A program made the translations under genes and the position numbers. Positions 43,204 through 55,319 of a stretch of DNA of 64,000 bases are shown here, in pieces; position 1 is the first letter of the stretch; each line of letters begins with the position of its first letter. The DNA comes from Triticum aestivum (taxonomy: Eukaryota > Streptophyta > Magnoliopsida > Poales > Poaceae). Location of the stretch: positions 474,769,037 through 474,833,036 of the forward strand of contig NC_057800.1 of the NCBI RefSeq assembly GCF_018294505.1, written 5' to 3'. The notes beneath the pieces were generated by a model that searched no databases, was not told where the DNA came from, and saw nothing but the letters and a program-made list of their open reading frames with translations.

Positions 43204-46200
43204 CTGCGATGGTGGAGTACGGGAGATGAACTCATCATGTAGACTTGGGACTTCAACTTCATTAGCAGTAGCAGTGGCAAATCTAGAGAGTCTCTGTTTG
43301 CGTCGGTGCAGATGACCACCAACATCCCCTAACTTTCTCTTTTCCTTCCTATTTTCTGATATTGCCTTATGAAGTCAAAACCACAAGAAGATGAATAAAA
43401 TTAGCTCTGCATAACTGGTTGATCCATAATACAGACAAACACTACTTTGATGTAAGGCAAGCGCAGGATAGGAGGATGGAATATATACAAAAAAGACAAT
43501 GTTTCATATTCACACGTACGATAGGAGGATGGATATGTATGAAAAAACAGTAAGCGGAAGGCATTTCAACAAAATTAGAAGAAATGAAAGCTAGGCACCA
43601 TATGAACATGCAACCAATATCACTCTATCAGGTAAAAAGTGTCTCGTCGTAAGAGCCATTTCAAGAAATTAGAAGCAGTACAAGATACAAGACAATGCAA
43701 GATGCAACCTACATCACAGTCCCAAGTTAAATGTGTCTTATGGGTAAGTGATCGTTGCAGGTATAAGTTGTAAGCTACGCAGATGCAATTCAACATAATC
43801 AGAAGCAATACAAACTAGACATCAATATAACAGTTCCAAGTAAGAGCAAGCACCTGTGATGGTGGAGTAGGGGAGATGTGCTCATCATGTACACGTATGT
43901 TCTAGAAATAGGAACACGTGTCATATTCGCAGGCATTATGTGTAAAGTAAGCAAATGCAATTCAAGTTAGAAGCAATACAAGCTAGACATCATACGCAAC
44001 ATGCAAGCACATATAATAGTGTCAAGTTAGAGCAAGCACCTATGATGGTGGAGTAGGGGAGATGTGCTCATCATCTACACAGCTACGTTGACTGTCCATC
44101 CTTGTGTTGTCTTGCAAATCTTGTTGGGAGGATGGCGGAGAAGAATCTGTAGAGACCCCCTATTTGAGTTGCTCTGAAGGACCACCATCATCCACTGCCG
44201 GACTAATTTCCTTCAGCTGTAATGATTTTGCATTGTGAAGTCAAACCGATAAGAAAAAGGAATAAAATTCACTATTCAGAACTCATTCATGCATGATACG
44301 GACAAACACTACTCGGATGAAAGGCAAACACATGATGCGAGGATGGAATATGTATGAAAAACAGGATGGTGTGACATATTCACACCTATGATGTGGTAAC
44401 TAAGTAGAAGGCATTTCAACAAATTAGAAGCACTGCAAGCTAGACACGATATGAAAGATGCAACCAATATCACTATGCCAAGTTCAAACTGTATGGCGTA
44501 TCAACAAATTAGAAGCAGTACATGCTAGAAATCATATGCAAGACACAACCAATATCACAGTGGCGACTTAAAGGTGCCTTATCATAAGTGACTGATGCGG
44601 GATATGCAAGAATAGTAGTCTGATGTAGAAACAGGAACACATGTCATATTCACAGGCATTATGTGTAAAGTAAGCAGATGCAATTCAACAAAGTTAGAAG
44701 CAATACAAGCTAGACATCATACGCAACATGCAACCACATATAATAGTGCCAAGTTAGAGCAAGCACCTGTGATGGTGGAGTAGGGGAGATGTGCTCATCA
44801 TCTACACAGCTACGTTGACTGTCTAGCCTTGCGTTGTCTTGCGAATCTTGTTGGGAGGATGGCGGAGTAGAATCTGTAGAGAACCTCCGTTTCAGTTGCT
44901 CGGAAGGACCACCATCATCCAATGCCTTGCCAATTTCCTTCAGCTTTATTGATTTTGCATTGTGAGGTCATACCAACAAGAAAAAGGAATATCATTCGCT
45001 CTTCAGAACTCATTCATGCATGATACTGACGAACACTACTCTAATGAAAGGCAAAGTCATGATACGAGGATGGAATATGCACGAAAAATAGACGGCTTGA
45101 CATATTCACACCTATGATGTGGTGACTAAGCAGAAGGCACTTCAACAAATTAGAAACACTGAAAGACACCATATGGAAGGTGCAGTCAATATCACTCTGC
45201 CAAGTTAAAACTGTCTCGTCATAGGTGGCGTTCATCAAACTAGAAGCAATACATGCTAGAAATCATATTCAAGACGCAAACCAATATCACACTGCCAACT
45301 TAAAGGTGTCCCATCATAAGTGACTGATGCAGGATACACAAGAAGAGTAGTTTCATGTAAGAACATGGTGTGATAGACAGATATAGTATGTACCAAAAAC
45401 AGGAAAGCGCGTCATATTCACATGTATCATGTGTAAGCTAAGCAGATGCAGTTTACACTAATTAGGAGCAATACGAGATAGACACCATATGCAACATGCA
45501 ACCAGATATCACACTGCCAAGTTAGAGTAAGCACCTTGGATGGTGGAGTAGGGGAGCGGAGACTTGGACCTTGTAATGCACTATCAGTACAAGGAGAATC
45601 GGTACAGATGCTCCGTTTACGTTGCTGCTGAGGACCACCATCATCGCCTTCCTTACTCTTTTCCTTCCTCTTTCTTGATTTTTCCTTGTCAAGTCAAACC
45701 CACAAGAAAAAAGAATAAAATTTGCTCTTCAGAACTCACTGATGCATGATACTGACGAACACTACTTTCATGTAAGGCAGCCGCATGATAGGAGGATGGA
45801 ATATATATGAAAAATAGGACGGCGTGACATATTGACATGTATGATTTATAAAGTGTAAACTAAGCACAAGGTGCTTGAACTTGTTAGAATCTATGCAAGC
45901 TAGAAACCATATGAAAGATGAAACCAATATCACTCTGCCAAATTAAAAGGGTGCCCTAACAAATGTATTTGACCAAATTAGAAGCAATACATGGCAACAT
46001 GCTAGAAATAATATGCAATATGCAACGAATAAAGGTGACTCATCGTAAGTGATTGATGCAGGATACAGAAGAGAGGTAGTTTCATGTAAGAACAAGGTTA
46101 ACACATAGATGTAGTGTGTACCAAAAATAGGAAGGCATGTCATATTCACAGGTATAGTGTGTAAAATAAGAAGATGCAATTTACCCTAATTAGAAGCATT

Positions 46201-47607
46201 ACAAGTTAGACACCGTATGCAACATGCAACCACATATCACACTGTGAAGTTAGAGCAGGCACCTGTGATGGTGGTGTAGGGGAAGTGCGGTCTTCAGGTA
46301 CAGAGCTACGTTCAATATCTTCATTTAGGCCTGATGTTTCTTGAGAATCATGTGGAGAGGATGAAATTGCATTCTTTATAAGAGTATTGCGTCTCATATT
46401 AACCCACGCGCGTGACTGTCTCACCATAAGCGATAGACGCAGGATACACAAGAACAGTAGTTTGATGTAAGAACATGGTGTGTTAGGCAGATGTAGTATG
46501 TACCAAAAACAGGAAGGCGTGTCATATTCACATGTATAATGTGTAAGCTAAGGAGATTCAATTTAACAAATTAGGAGCATTGATGAGGGATACACAAGGA
46601 AAGTGCTTTATCATAAGATATAGTATGTACCAAAAACAGGAAAGTGTGTCATATTCACATGTATCATGTGTAAGCTAAGCATATGCAGTTTACACTAATT
46701 AGGAGCAATACGAGCTAGACACCATATGCAACATGCAACCAGATATCACACTGCCAAGTTAGAGCAAGCACCTTGGATGGTGGAGTAGGGGAGCGGAGAC
46801 TTGGACCTTGTAATGCACTATCAGTACAAGGAGAATCGGTACAGATGCTCCATTTACGCTGCTGCAGAGGACCACCATCATCGCCTTCCTTACTCTTTTC
46901 CTTCCTCTTTCTTGATTTTGCCTTGTCAAGTCAAACCCACAAGAAAAAGGAATAAAATTTGCTCTTCAGAACTCATTGATGCATGATACTGACGAACACT
47001 ACTTTCATGTAAGACGAACACTACATATCACACTGCCAAGTAAGAGCAAGCACCTGTGATGGTGGTGTGGGGGAATTGCGGTGATCAACTAGAGAGCTAC
47101 GTTGACTATCTTCATTTAGCCTTGCTGTTTCTTGAGAATCATGTGGGGAGGATGACACTGCACTCTTTAAATGAGTATGGCGTCTCACAGAAACCCACCC
47201 GGGTGACTGTCTCATCATAAGTGATTGGCGAGGGATACAAAAGAGCATTAGTTTGATGTACGAACATGGTTAATAGACATATGTAGTATGTATCAAAAAC
47301 AGGAAGGCATGTCATTATAAAAGGTATAATGTGTAAAGTAAGCAGATGCAATTTAACCAAATTGAAAGCAATACAAGCTAGACACCATATGCAACATGCA
47401 ACCACATTTGACAGCACGAAGTTAAAGCAAGCACCTAGGATGGTTGTGTGTGGCAATTGAGATCATTAACTACAGAGCTAAGTTTACTGTCTCCAACTGC
47501 TAACACTGCACCCGTTAGAGCGCTGGAATGCTTAGTGCTTATCTTTGAATTACACTGTAGCGACTTCTGTCTTTTCTTTTCTGCATTCATCAACACTGCG
47601 TCAAAGT
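43204..47607 (-). repeat. Array of nine duplicated exon/intron units in the CACTA-2 gene
   Basis: On the minus strand nine exons end with the same donor region, (A/C)CACCATC(A)CAG/GTGCTTGC. Their 3' edges lie at about 43204, 43854, 44040, 44767, 45535, 46263, 46772, 47054 and 47435. The encoded segments are 40-60 residues: a basic or DDGGP start, SSxxDSQ-type middle, and an end of SPTPPSQ or SPTPPSK. The introns are also homologous, sharing TAGAAGCAATACAAGCTAG, CATATGCAACATGCAACCA and ACTGATGCAGGATACA motifs. Typical spacing is about 730 bp, with shorter deleted units. The exons at 45535 and 46772 are nearly identical. The unit at 44040 has an in-frame stop. Confidence 0.75.
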
Positions 47608-47995
47608 CTGAAATACCCATGCATAAAAAACAATAGTGTGAGTATGGGTGAAGAGTGTGCACAATTAGTACAGTGTAAAGGTAGCAGATAGCAGGTCGGT
47701 GAGAAATAAATGACGGGAGACATATGATAGCTCTACAACATGCATGGCACACTAAATTACTACATGATTCTATGAAAATAACAGTCGACTGAAAGCAAAT
47801 AGGCCAGTCCATTTTTTCTGCACTGTCCGATGTACAAAGAACGGGCAGATCGCCTTCATCTACCTCCAGCGAGTCAGTGTTGACGATCTTCCTTGAAACG
47901 CCAGCGACCATCGGCCCAGTATTCCTCCCCTGCCTGCGCCCTCCCCTCGACCTCACCGCACCGCCGTGCTTGGCACCGCCCCCTCGGCCATCCAT
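47608..47995 (-). pseudogene. CACTA-2 TnpA-like gene, probable first coding exon
   Basis: A minus-strand ATG at 47995 starts a Gly/Arg-rich segment (MDGRGGGAKHGGAVRSRGG) followed by an acidic stretch (LEVDEGDLPVLCTSDSAE). The most likely donor follows near 47800, because the frame then runs into AT-rich sequence. The next exon begins at the acceptor TTTCAG/ACTTTGACG at 47607. The start is chosen because upstream sequence on minus is low-complexity and lacks a continuing frame. Confidence 0.45.
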
Positions 47996-49210
47996 TCAAG
48001 CCCCGCCGACCTGTAGATCAGGCGCAAGCAGCTCCTGCGCCCCACACGCCTATGATAGACACCGATGCGCCGCTTCCCCGGGGAACAGTCGGACTAGGTG
48101 CTCCGCACGCCTAAGCGGGTGCTGCTTCTTTTAATTGCGGTTCGACTGACCCTGAATTGAAATCCAGGCGGGCTACTGACCTCTAGCAAAGGTGAAATAG
48201 TAAAAGGGAGGAAACCTTATGCATTTACTATCACGAAGAAGATGCAGTAAGAAGCGCTCAACTAGTTTCTTTCATGGGATGAATACAGTGTGAGTGGAGA
48301 CGTAAGATTTGCACGAATAAGGGAAGAGGAATACCTCTTTCTGCTGGCAGTGCTGTGTCCTCCTTCTGTTTTTCCGACGATCTTCTTGTTGTTCGCTGGA
48401 AACCAGAAGTTGTGGAGGACGGTGCAGCCTTGGACGAACCCATGGCCAAGTTGTTGAGTGTGGTGCGGTGGCCGTCTATCGGCGGCGGGGAAGCAGATCC
48501 GAGGCGGCGAACGACGGCGTAGCGGGAACAGCTCTGGTGCGGTGGACGGTTGCGATAGTGGAGCCGCAGCAGTGAGGCGCAGGACGACGTGGTCGGAGTG
48601 GTTCTGGTACGACGCACGTCGGTGGCGGCGTTGTGGAGGCAGCTCTGCATTGGCTTCAGCTGCTAAGTCCTTGAGGGCATTGCGGTTGCGGTTGCGTTGG
48701 ACGACGACGCCAGGGTACCGGCTTCGGCGTGATGGAGGAGGGCGGCGGTGGATTGGCCGCTATGGGGTGGAGGACGGAGGAGGCTGGGGTTTCGCGGCTG
48801 GTGGAGAGGGCGTTTTCGCGCCCATGGAGTATGAATGGGGAAACGGAAGGAGGTGGGGAACTAAGGGGGAACAATGTTTCAGTTTGAGACACGCTTGCTT
48901 GAAATTTGGGGAAAGTTACAAACTTTCCCCCTATGTAAAATTTCGGACATATTGCGGGTTGGGGGTAGGACAGTCATGTCAGGTGTCCCAAATGTGGGCA
49001 GGATAGATTTCAGCCGAGCGCATGGGTAGGCGCCCACGGCGTATGAATGCTTCTCTGGCGTCTTGGTGAAGTTACAATCCTACCCCGGTTTAGACCTTTG
49101 GACATCGGGCCGATAGGCTACACGGGCCAGAGTCAGGACAGTAATTTCCTACCACCAAAACATTAGTCTCGCACGGTTTCGGGTGACCAAAGGCCTATTT
49201 GGCGCTTCGT
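47996..49210 (-). other. Upstream region of the CACTA-2 gene
   Basis: GC-rich sequence (48330-48870) with several overlapping frames on both strands and no recognised domain. It may be a leader exon region. 48900-49210 has paired AAAGTTACAAACTTTCCCCC and AAGTTACAATCCTACCCCGG motifs on the plus strand. No TIR is seen. Confidence 0.4.
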
Positions 49211-49213
49211 TCA

Positions 49214-49517
49214 GGGCCTCTTTGATTCACAGGATTGTCAAAATGAAGGAATAGGAAAAATGCAAGAATAGGGTGACATGTCCCATAGTATCCTACAGGA
49301 TTTGAAAGAATGTTTGATAGCATTAGGAAAAACAAAGGAATTCTACAAAGAGGTTTGAGTGGATGGAAATTTTCCTCCAAAATGTAGTACAAATGGATCA
49401 TATGGAAAAATTCCTAAGGATGCCAATCCTACGAATCACACGAGCATCACAGGAAAAATTCCTAAGGGTTTAAATCCTCCAAAAATCCTATGCAATTCCT
49501 TTGAATCAAAGGAGCCC
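49214..49517. mobile_element. MITE, Tourist/Harbinger-like
   Basis: 304 bp bounded by inverted repeats GGGCCTCTTTGATTCA... and ...TGAATCAAAGGAGCCC, with the 3-bp target duplication TCA on both sides (49211-49213 and 49518-49520). The interior carries inverted AGGATT...AATCCT motifs (CCTAAGGATGCCAATCC). There is no coding capacity. Confidence 0.85.
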
Positions 49518-49520
49518 TCA

Positions 49521-50190
49521 ATATTTGGGAGCAGAAGCATTTAACGTTTTTGGTTCTCTTGAATTGAACTTTCAGGATTTGTCAAACTTCACAAATCTTT
49601 ACTCTTGAAAATCCTAAAGCTACGATTATTTTGGAATGGAGGGGGTACATTTGAATATACATTGTACATGAGTATATATTAAAAATGCAACTTACCTCAG
49701 TTCATGCATGGTTCCAGATATAATCTCCTTGGTTACAAAAAAAAGTTAGATATGCGTATGAATATATATAGCATGTTCAAACTCACAACAAAGATTGATG
49801 CCCCCTTTTACATCTGATTTACAAATGCCATTATCTCGGGTTCAAATAGATGAATGCACTTCCTATGAATTCGAATCTTCGAACCCCCCTTTATGTTGAA
49901 TTCGACATGTATTCTATTTTGTAGCTAGCAATTTGGAATGTATCCATGCAAGTGACAAATGTATAAAGTGCTTCACACTAACAACATGGAGTGCACTAAT
50001 TAATGTTTATATATGAATTGCAAAAGCATCCATTGCTTGTATTTCAAACCGCTCTCACTCTATGGATTGATAATATGAAATAAACACATGCACATGCTAG
50101 AATTCAATTACAGTTGAAGAAAGAGCCTACTCCTGGTACTGTATATTAGTGATAGGGGTGTGTACAAAGTACACGTGAGTACCAGGCATT
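49521..50190. other. AT-rich flank with a possible Stowaway MITE end
   Basis: ATTATTTTGGAATGGAGGGGGTAC at about 49627-49650 resembles the terminal repeat of Stowaway MITEs (CTCCCTCCGTTCCAAAATA reversed), but no opposite end is found nearby. The rest is AT-rich without genes. It ends with GTGCG (50191-50195), the R3 target duplication. Confidence 0.45.
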
Positions 50191-50195
50191 GTGCG

Positions 50196-50707
50196 TGTCG
50201 TGGTTTTGTCACGGCAGATGTCCTAGAGAAAGGACTTAGTCATGGAGCCATCGCGACGGGTTAGCTTGAAGGGGTTAAAGCGGACACAGGGACGCAAGAG
50301 AGTTTATACTAGTTCGTCCCCTTCAATGGAGGCAAAAGCCTACGTCTAGTTGTGATGGAATTGATGGGGTTTCGATGACTAGGGAGCAAACAAGCTTTGC
50401 CTATGTCTTGAGTTGTTTTCTGTCGTCCTTGAACCGCCGCCGGGTCGTCCCCTTATATACACGGGTGACGCCCGTCGGTTCACAGAGTCCCAACACCGGT
50501 CCATATTCGTATCCGGGTTGGTCTGTCCTTATTCCTAACTTACAATACAAGTTTATATACAAATGCCGGTTTACAGCTACAAGTCTAAAACCGACCACGG
50601 GCCTTAGGCCCTCGTCTGTCTTCTTGGGCTTTAGCACTCTTGAACTACTGATGAAGTTGACCCGACCCATATAGGCCGGTTTACGCCCAATAGTAATATC
50701 CCCAACA
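50196..50707 (-). mobile_element. 3' LTR of R3
   Basis: 512 bp, TGTCGTGG...CCCCAACA. TATA-like CTTATATA at 50452-50459 on plus. Its first ~75 bp on the plus strand resemble the R1/R2 LTRs (TGTCACGxCAGATGTCCTAG, AAGGACTTAGTC). Confidence 0.9.
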
Positions 50708-50719
50708 TTAGGCCCCAGA
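50708..50719 (-). other. Polypurine tract of R3
   Basis: The minus strand reads ATCTGGGGCCTAA before the LTR start TGTTGGGG. Confidence 0.7.
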
Positions 50720-51663
50720 TTGATTTGAACGGGTTCATGTCAATCCTTTAGCAAAAACTTCATCTTCAACATCTCATAAATTGGTAAACCGCCATGATGT
50801 CATCTTCTCTGATTGCTGTAAACCGGAGTGACGTCACCTGTCATAACGAAGCTTATCCATTATGCTTCCTTGTTTAATAGATCTGCGGAAATCGAGGCGA
50901 CAGCTCCGTTTCGTGGCCCCTTGATTGTCACGCCTGACACATGTCCTTTTGCCTTATAAATAGGACCGAAGGGTCATTTCTTTTCTCCCCTTCGTGCCTT
51001 TCTTCTTCGTCTTCCTCGCGTCGCCAGCCTCGGAGCTCCGCCGCCGCCGTCAACTTCTGCACCAACCTTGGCTGCTGCATCAACCTGAACGCACCAGAGC
51101 ACCGCGGCAACCTTCCGTGTCTTCCTCAACTCTGGTAAGTCTTATGCTCTTCTCAACACAAATCTGTTCTAGGGTTTCGTGTTCTTGCAGTGTTCATCAC
51201 CTGTTCGTGTTCATATACTAGCTCCTGGATGCATCTGTGAACCCCTGCTCTGTGTAGCGGTAGCTTTTAGTATCCGCCCTTAGTTTCATGCCCAAGACCA
51301 TAGATCTCACATATATTTCTGCCCATTGATTCAATACTGTTTTGCTTTGAGCTTTTGAATATTTTTCTTATTTTCTGAACTTGCTTCAGATCCAACGCTG
51401 TAGAGAAATCTTGTGAAATCTGTTTTTGCATACTTATCCATCCGCAATCTCAGCTATTTCAATGCTTAGATCAAGCGGTTTAACTTTGTAGAAAAAATTT
51501 CCAAACCGGTACATACCATTAGTCCCCTTGTTGAACCGCCAGTTGTTGTTGCTTCATAAAACTCCGGTTTAGAGAGATCAGTCTCCGGTTTAACATTGCA
51601 CATACCAATGTACCTTAATCAATGCATTTTTGAACCGGGATCATCTACCTTGTAGATTTCATC
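50720..51663 (+). promoter_or_regulatory. Upstream and 5' leader region of the R3 antisense gene
   Basis: TTATAAATAGGACCGAAGGG at about 50955 is a good plus-strand TATA box. A C/T-rich leader follows (50975-51010). ACTCTG/GTAAGT at about 51133 is a strong splice donor, which suggests a leader intron of about 500 bp before the ATG at 51664; an acceptor is probably TTGTAG/ATTTCATC just before it. This looks like a genuine host-type promoter for the antisense transcript. Confidence 0.5.
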
Positions 51664-54600
51664 ATGGCCAAGCAAGTATATGAGTGCAACTGGGTTCCTT
51701 CCCGCGTCACAGAGGCTCAACTGGACGATTTAGTCCTGATCGGCGCCTTAGGCAGCAAAGATACCATCCATTGGAGGGCTCCTGGCGAAGAATGCCCTCC
51801 CACACCTCAAGAAGGAGAGGTCGTCGTTTTCGTAGATCACTTAGCCTGGGGTTTTAAGCCGCCCGGTTCTAAATTTTACCGGGATGTTTTAGCCGATTTT
51901 CAACTCCATCCACAAGATACTCGCCCCAACTCTGTTACAAACATGTGTCACTTCCAAGTGCTCTGTGAGACGTTCTTTCAAGAGGAGCCCATAGTGGAAT
52001 TGTTCAGAGACTGTTTTCATCTGAACCACCATACTGAGTTTACTGACGGCTCCAATACAGAGTTGGCTGGCGTGGCGATTTAGAAAAGGAAGAGGTCACA
52101 TACCCTCACGCCAAACTGCACAACCACCCCAAAGAGTGGAATCAAACATGGTTCTATTGCAAAGACACCTCCCCTGCTGGTGAAAATCCCTTGCCTGGCT
52201 TTCGTCCGGAGCGGCTCAGCAATACACACCCCTTTCCGCAAAGGTTGACTGCACAAGAGAGAAGCAAATATGCTCCTCAACTGTCGAAGCTCAGAGCCTT
52301 TATGGCCAACGGTTTAACAGGGGTTGATCTCGCCCGCTGTTGTATATCATGGAGCATACTGCCCCTTAGTCAATGCTCCGGTTTGATGTGCGAGTATACT
52401 GGCAGTGTTGATGATCCACTGCGACATTCCAACATCCAGCTCACCGATGAAGAAATCACAGAGGCTGTGAATAAGATGCTGACTGAACCGGAACACATCT
52501 GTGCTAAAACCGGCCTGCTTCCCTTCTGTGCCACCAACAAACCGCCAGCTGTAAGAGTTTGATTTTTCTTTTTGCTGAATCTGCTGTTGATATATCTTGT
52601 CATTGTTTAATATCAGTGTCCGTGTAACCAGGGCAATGATCCATTTTGGAGCAAGAAACTTCCGCAGGAGAAACCAGAAAAACCAGACAAACCGGAAAGG
52701 GCAACCCGGCAAAAGACTAAAGCTGTGAAGAAGACTGCCCACAGGAAAAGAACCACTGCATCCTCTAATCCGGCCCCTGATGATGATGTGGATAATCCGG
52801 ACCTTGAGGTAGGGCTTGACTCACTTGGCTTATTTTTCATGCGTCTTATTGATGATGATATTTGTCAGGACGATGCCGAAGCCAGCCATGCTGATGCTAC
52901 AGAGGTAATTATTCTCTCTTCCGATTCAGAACCTTTGCCTTCACTAAAAATCCGTCAGGGAAACCGGAAAGTTAAATTTTCTCATCCTCTTGCTTATTTG
53001 GATCCCAAATTTCTTATGAAGACCCAACAGCACGAAGCTCGTCGCACAACCCGGCACAGCGGCTAGGTAGTTACCTTTGCCGGTTTACCGAACAGTCCGG
53101 TTCGGAAACGCCGTTCAGAGGTCTCTAATTTGCTTGTCAGTGCTTGTCCTAAAGCGGGCTGCTTTCGTCAACCTCTTAATCCATCTGACTCCGATTACCA
53201 GGTTACTTCCCACTCATCCTCTGGCGAGTCATCGACTACTCAGCTGCCACCGCTCAAAACGGTGCTTGGGTAAGCTATACTTATCATAATATTTGCAGTA
53301 CATCGCCTTGGAACATATGTTGTATTTGATTTTGTTATTCCTTTCAGGGCCAAGCCTAGGCCAAGCAAGAAGGCTCGCCTGGACAAAGCGGCCGAAGAGG
53401 ATGCTGTCCTTGAACCGGGCAAAACACCAGATCTTGAAGCGGCTATTCCTAAGGATATACCCAATGATCCACCGCAGCAAGACGACGATCTTATTGCTGA
53501 AGAGAGACCTATTGATACCTCAAATCCTGTCAATCAGCCCACAAGCTCCATCCGGATTGAGAAATCCACTAGTCCAACAAAGCCTACTGACAAGCCAACA
53601 GCCCCAGTGCAAACCGGCGATACCAAGGATGATGAGGTTGTCATTATTGGCACTGGCCATACAGAGCCAAGCAATCCTGTCGCTCTGTCCAAACATTCTG
53701 CCAAGGAAGAATTTGCTGCCTTTGGCAAAGGCAAGTGGAATGCTGATCTGGCGACTTATGCTGCTCTGAACGCCCAAGATATCCATTCCGGCTACCTAAA
53801 CCGGCTGTATACCAGTCGTGACTATGAAGCCGGTCTGGTTAATATGATGAAAGATAAATATGAGGTAACTTCCATATGCTCTTTCCTGCTTGTCTATTTC
53901 AATTCTTGTTGACGCTCCTAGCCCCCGAGGGCCAGTTTGTAATCTTCTTTCAAACCGGGACTGACTAATATAAATCTTAATGCTTTGAAATTCACTGATG
54001 TAGTCCCCAAGGGCCGGTTCAACTTAGCGTATTTAAGCCGGGACTTTAAGTAATTGAGATCGTCGCATCAGAATATATACGCGCAAATAGCCATTAGCCC
54101 CCAAGTGCCAAGTTGAATACTTGTATTGATCTTGGGACTTTGTAAGCAATTGAAAGATGAAGATCAAATATGCATTAGCCCCCAAGTGCCAAGTGCATAA
54201 CTTGTTATGTGGTTGGTACTTCAATCCTTGTACCGTTTTGCTAAATCATATAACTGTCTGCATGCAGGCTGAGCTGAAGATGAAAGAAAGCCAAGTCGCA
54301 TCTCCAAGATAATCTGAAATCCCAACAAGCTGAAACCTCCAAAGCAAAAGAGGAATTAACCAGCGCTTTAAGCGCCATGGAACAGCTTAAGGAGAACTTC
54401 AAGAAGAAGAGGGTGGATTGGGCCACTGAAAAATCTGCTTTAATCAAACAAGCAGAAGATGCCGAGGCTGCACTAAAACCGGTGGCGGATGAACTGACCA
54501 GCATAAAGCGGCACGTGCATGCCATGACCACTGCTATCTTTGGTAAGCCGGTTTGACTTCTGAACTAATTCTGCCGTCTTACAGAGCTGCCGGTTTGTTA

Positions 54601-55317
54601 ACCCTTTATGATATTTCGGGGACACGCATTGGTCACTTGGGGTCAGATGTGCAGAAAAAATTGAAAGCCGCCTATACGTTGGTCGAACAACTGTACACTG
54701 GTGCACAGCGGATCATCTGTACTGCATCCCACAACAAGCCGGCGCCCACCTTGATTCAGGACACTCTGATGAAACTGTCAGTGCTTCCTGCCCGGGTTGA
54801 AGAGCTGAAGAAATCTGCTGCTTGAACCGGTGCGATCAATGCCTTAATCCGGGCAAAAGCTTGGGTGCCGAATTTTGATCCTATTGAAGCGGTTCAGGGC
54901 TATCCCAGCTTGAAGGAAGACGGGTCAGAGTTTGGTGAAGCGGATCTGCGAGCAATAAACTAGGAGGTGCGTCTGCTAGCTTGTCAATTGGCTGAAGAAG
55001 CAGACTTGTCTCATTATCAAGCCCAATATGAGAATCAAAACAAGCGAATAGCTGCACCAATTCATGAAGCGGAAAATCTTATCCCTCCAATCCGTAAGCA
55101 TACTTATGCTCCCGATATTGACCCGTCGTTGCTGATCCATGATGAAGCTGTTTTTCAAGCATTAATGGGAATCGACTGGACAACTGTTAGTTCCAGCCGC
55201 TGGGTAGAGAAACTGAAGCTGAAGCGGCGCAGGATGACCCACAACCATCAGGCCAGGTTGGTGACCAAGCTTGAACCAGAAGCCGGTTTAAAATTGCTTC
55301 TCCTTTGCGAAAAACAA
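51664..55317 (+). pseudogene. Antisense gene (aORF) of R3, Transposase_28-like
   Basis: A multi-exon gene antisense to gag-pol. Exon 1 starts at ATG 51664. It has EGEVVVFVDHLAWGFKPPGS and TNMCHFQVLCETFFQEEPIV, the same fold region as in the Fatima-type antisense gene. The frame shifts near 52070-52085 and continues with EWNQTWFYCKD to the donor at about 52552 (CCAGCT/GTAAGA). Later exons lie at about 52618-52808, 52870-52902 and 53348-53862, a coiled-coil exon at about 54268-54540 (donor TTTG/GTAAGC), and a last exon at about 54585-55317 with stops at about 54825 and 54963. The C-terminal part (LSVLPARVEELKKSAA) aligns loosely with the end of the Fatima-type protein. Function is unknown. Confidence 0.6.
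53900..54240 (-). repeat. PPT-like repeats in R3
   Basis: Four units about 80-95 bp apart contain TAGCCCCCgAGGGCC, TAGTCCCCAAGGGCCGG and TAGCCCCCAAGTGCCAAG (about 53921, 54001, 54094, 54176). They resemble the R1/R2 arrays. They lie in what looks like an intron of the antisense gene. Confidence 0.65.
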
Positions 55318-55319
55318 TG

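Larger units (their letters stand above)
31665..50190 (-). mobile_element. CACTA-2 transposon with nested R2
   Basis: It begins with a perfect CACTACAAAAAAA terminus at 31665, preceded by CAT (31662-31664), a possible 3-bp target duplication. The next ~250 bp (CACTTCCGTGATGAAGCG, TTCCATGACATTGCC, ACTTCCATGACGATAAATC) are standard wheat CACTA subterminal sequence. Repeats follow to about 33130, then a TnpA-like Transposase_24-type gene on minus with many introns up to about 48650. R2 is inserted at 35273-42282. No matching ...TTTTTTGTAGTG end is visible, so the right border given here is only a limit (the R3 insertion); the true end may lie beyond the window. Confidence 0.65.

Noticed and set aside
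47877..49006. Several open frames on both strands in the GC-rich block
   Set aside because: Overlapping frames with low-complexity composition. Only the minus-strand start at 47995 fits the CACTA gene.
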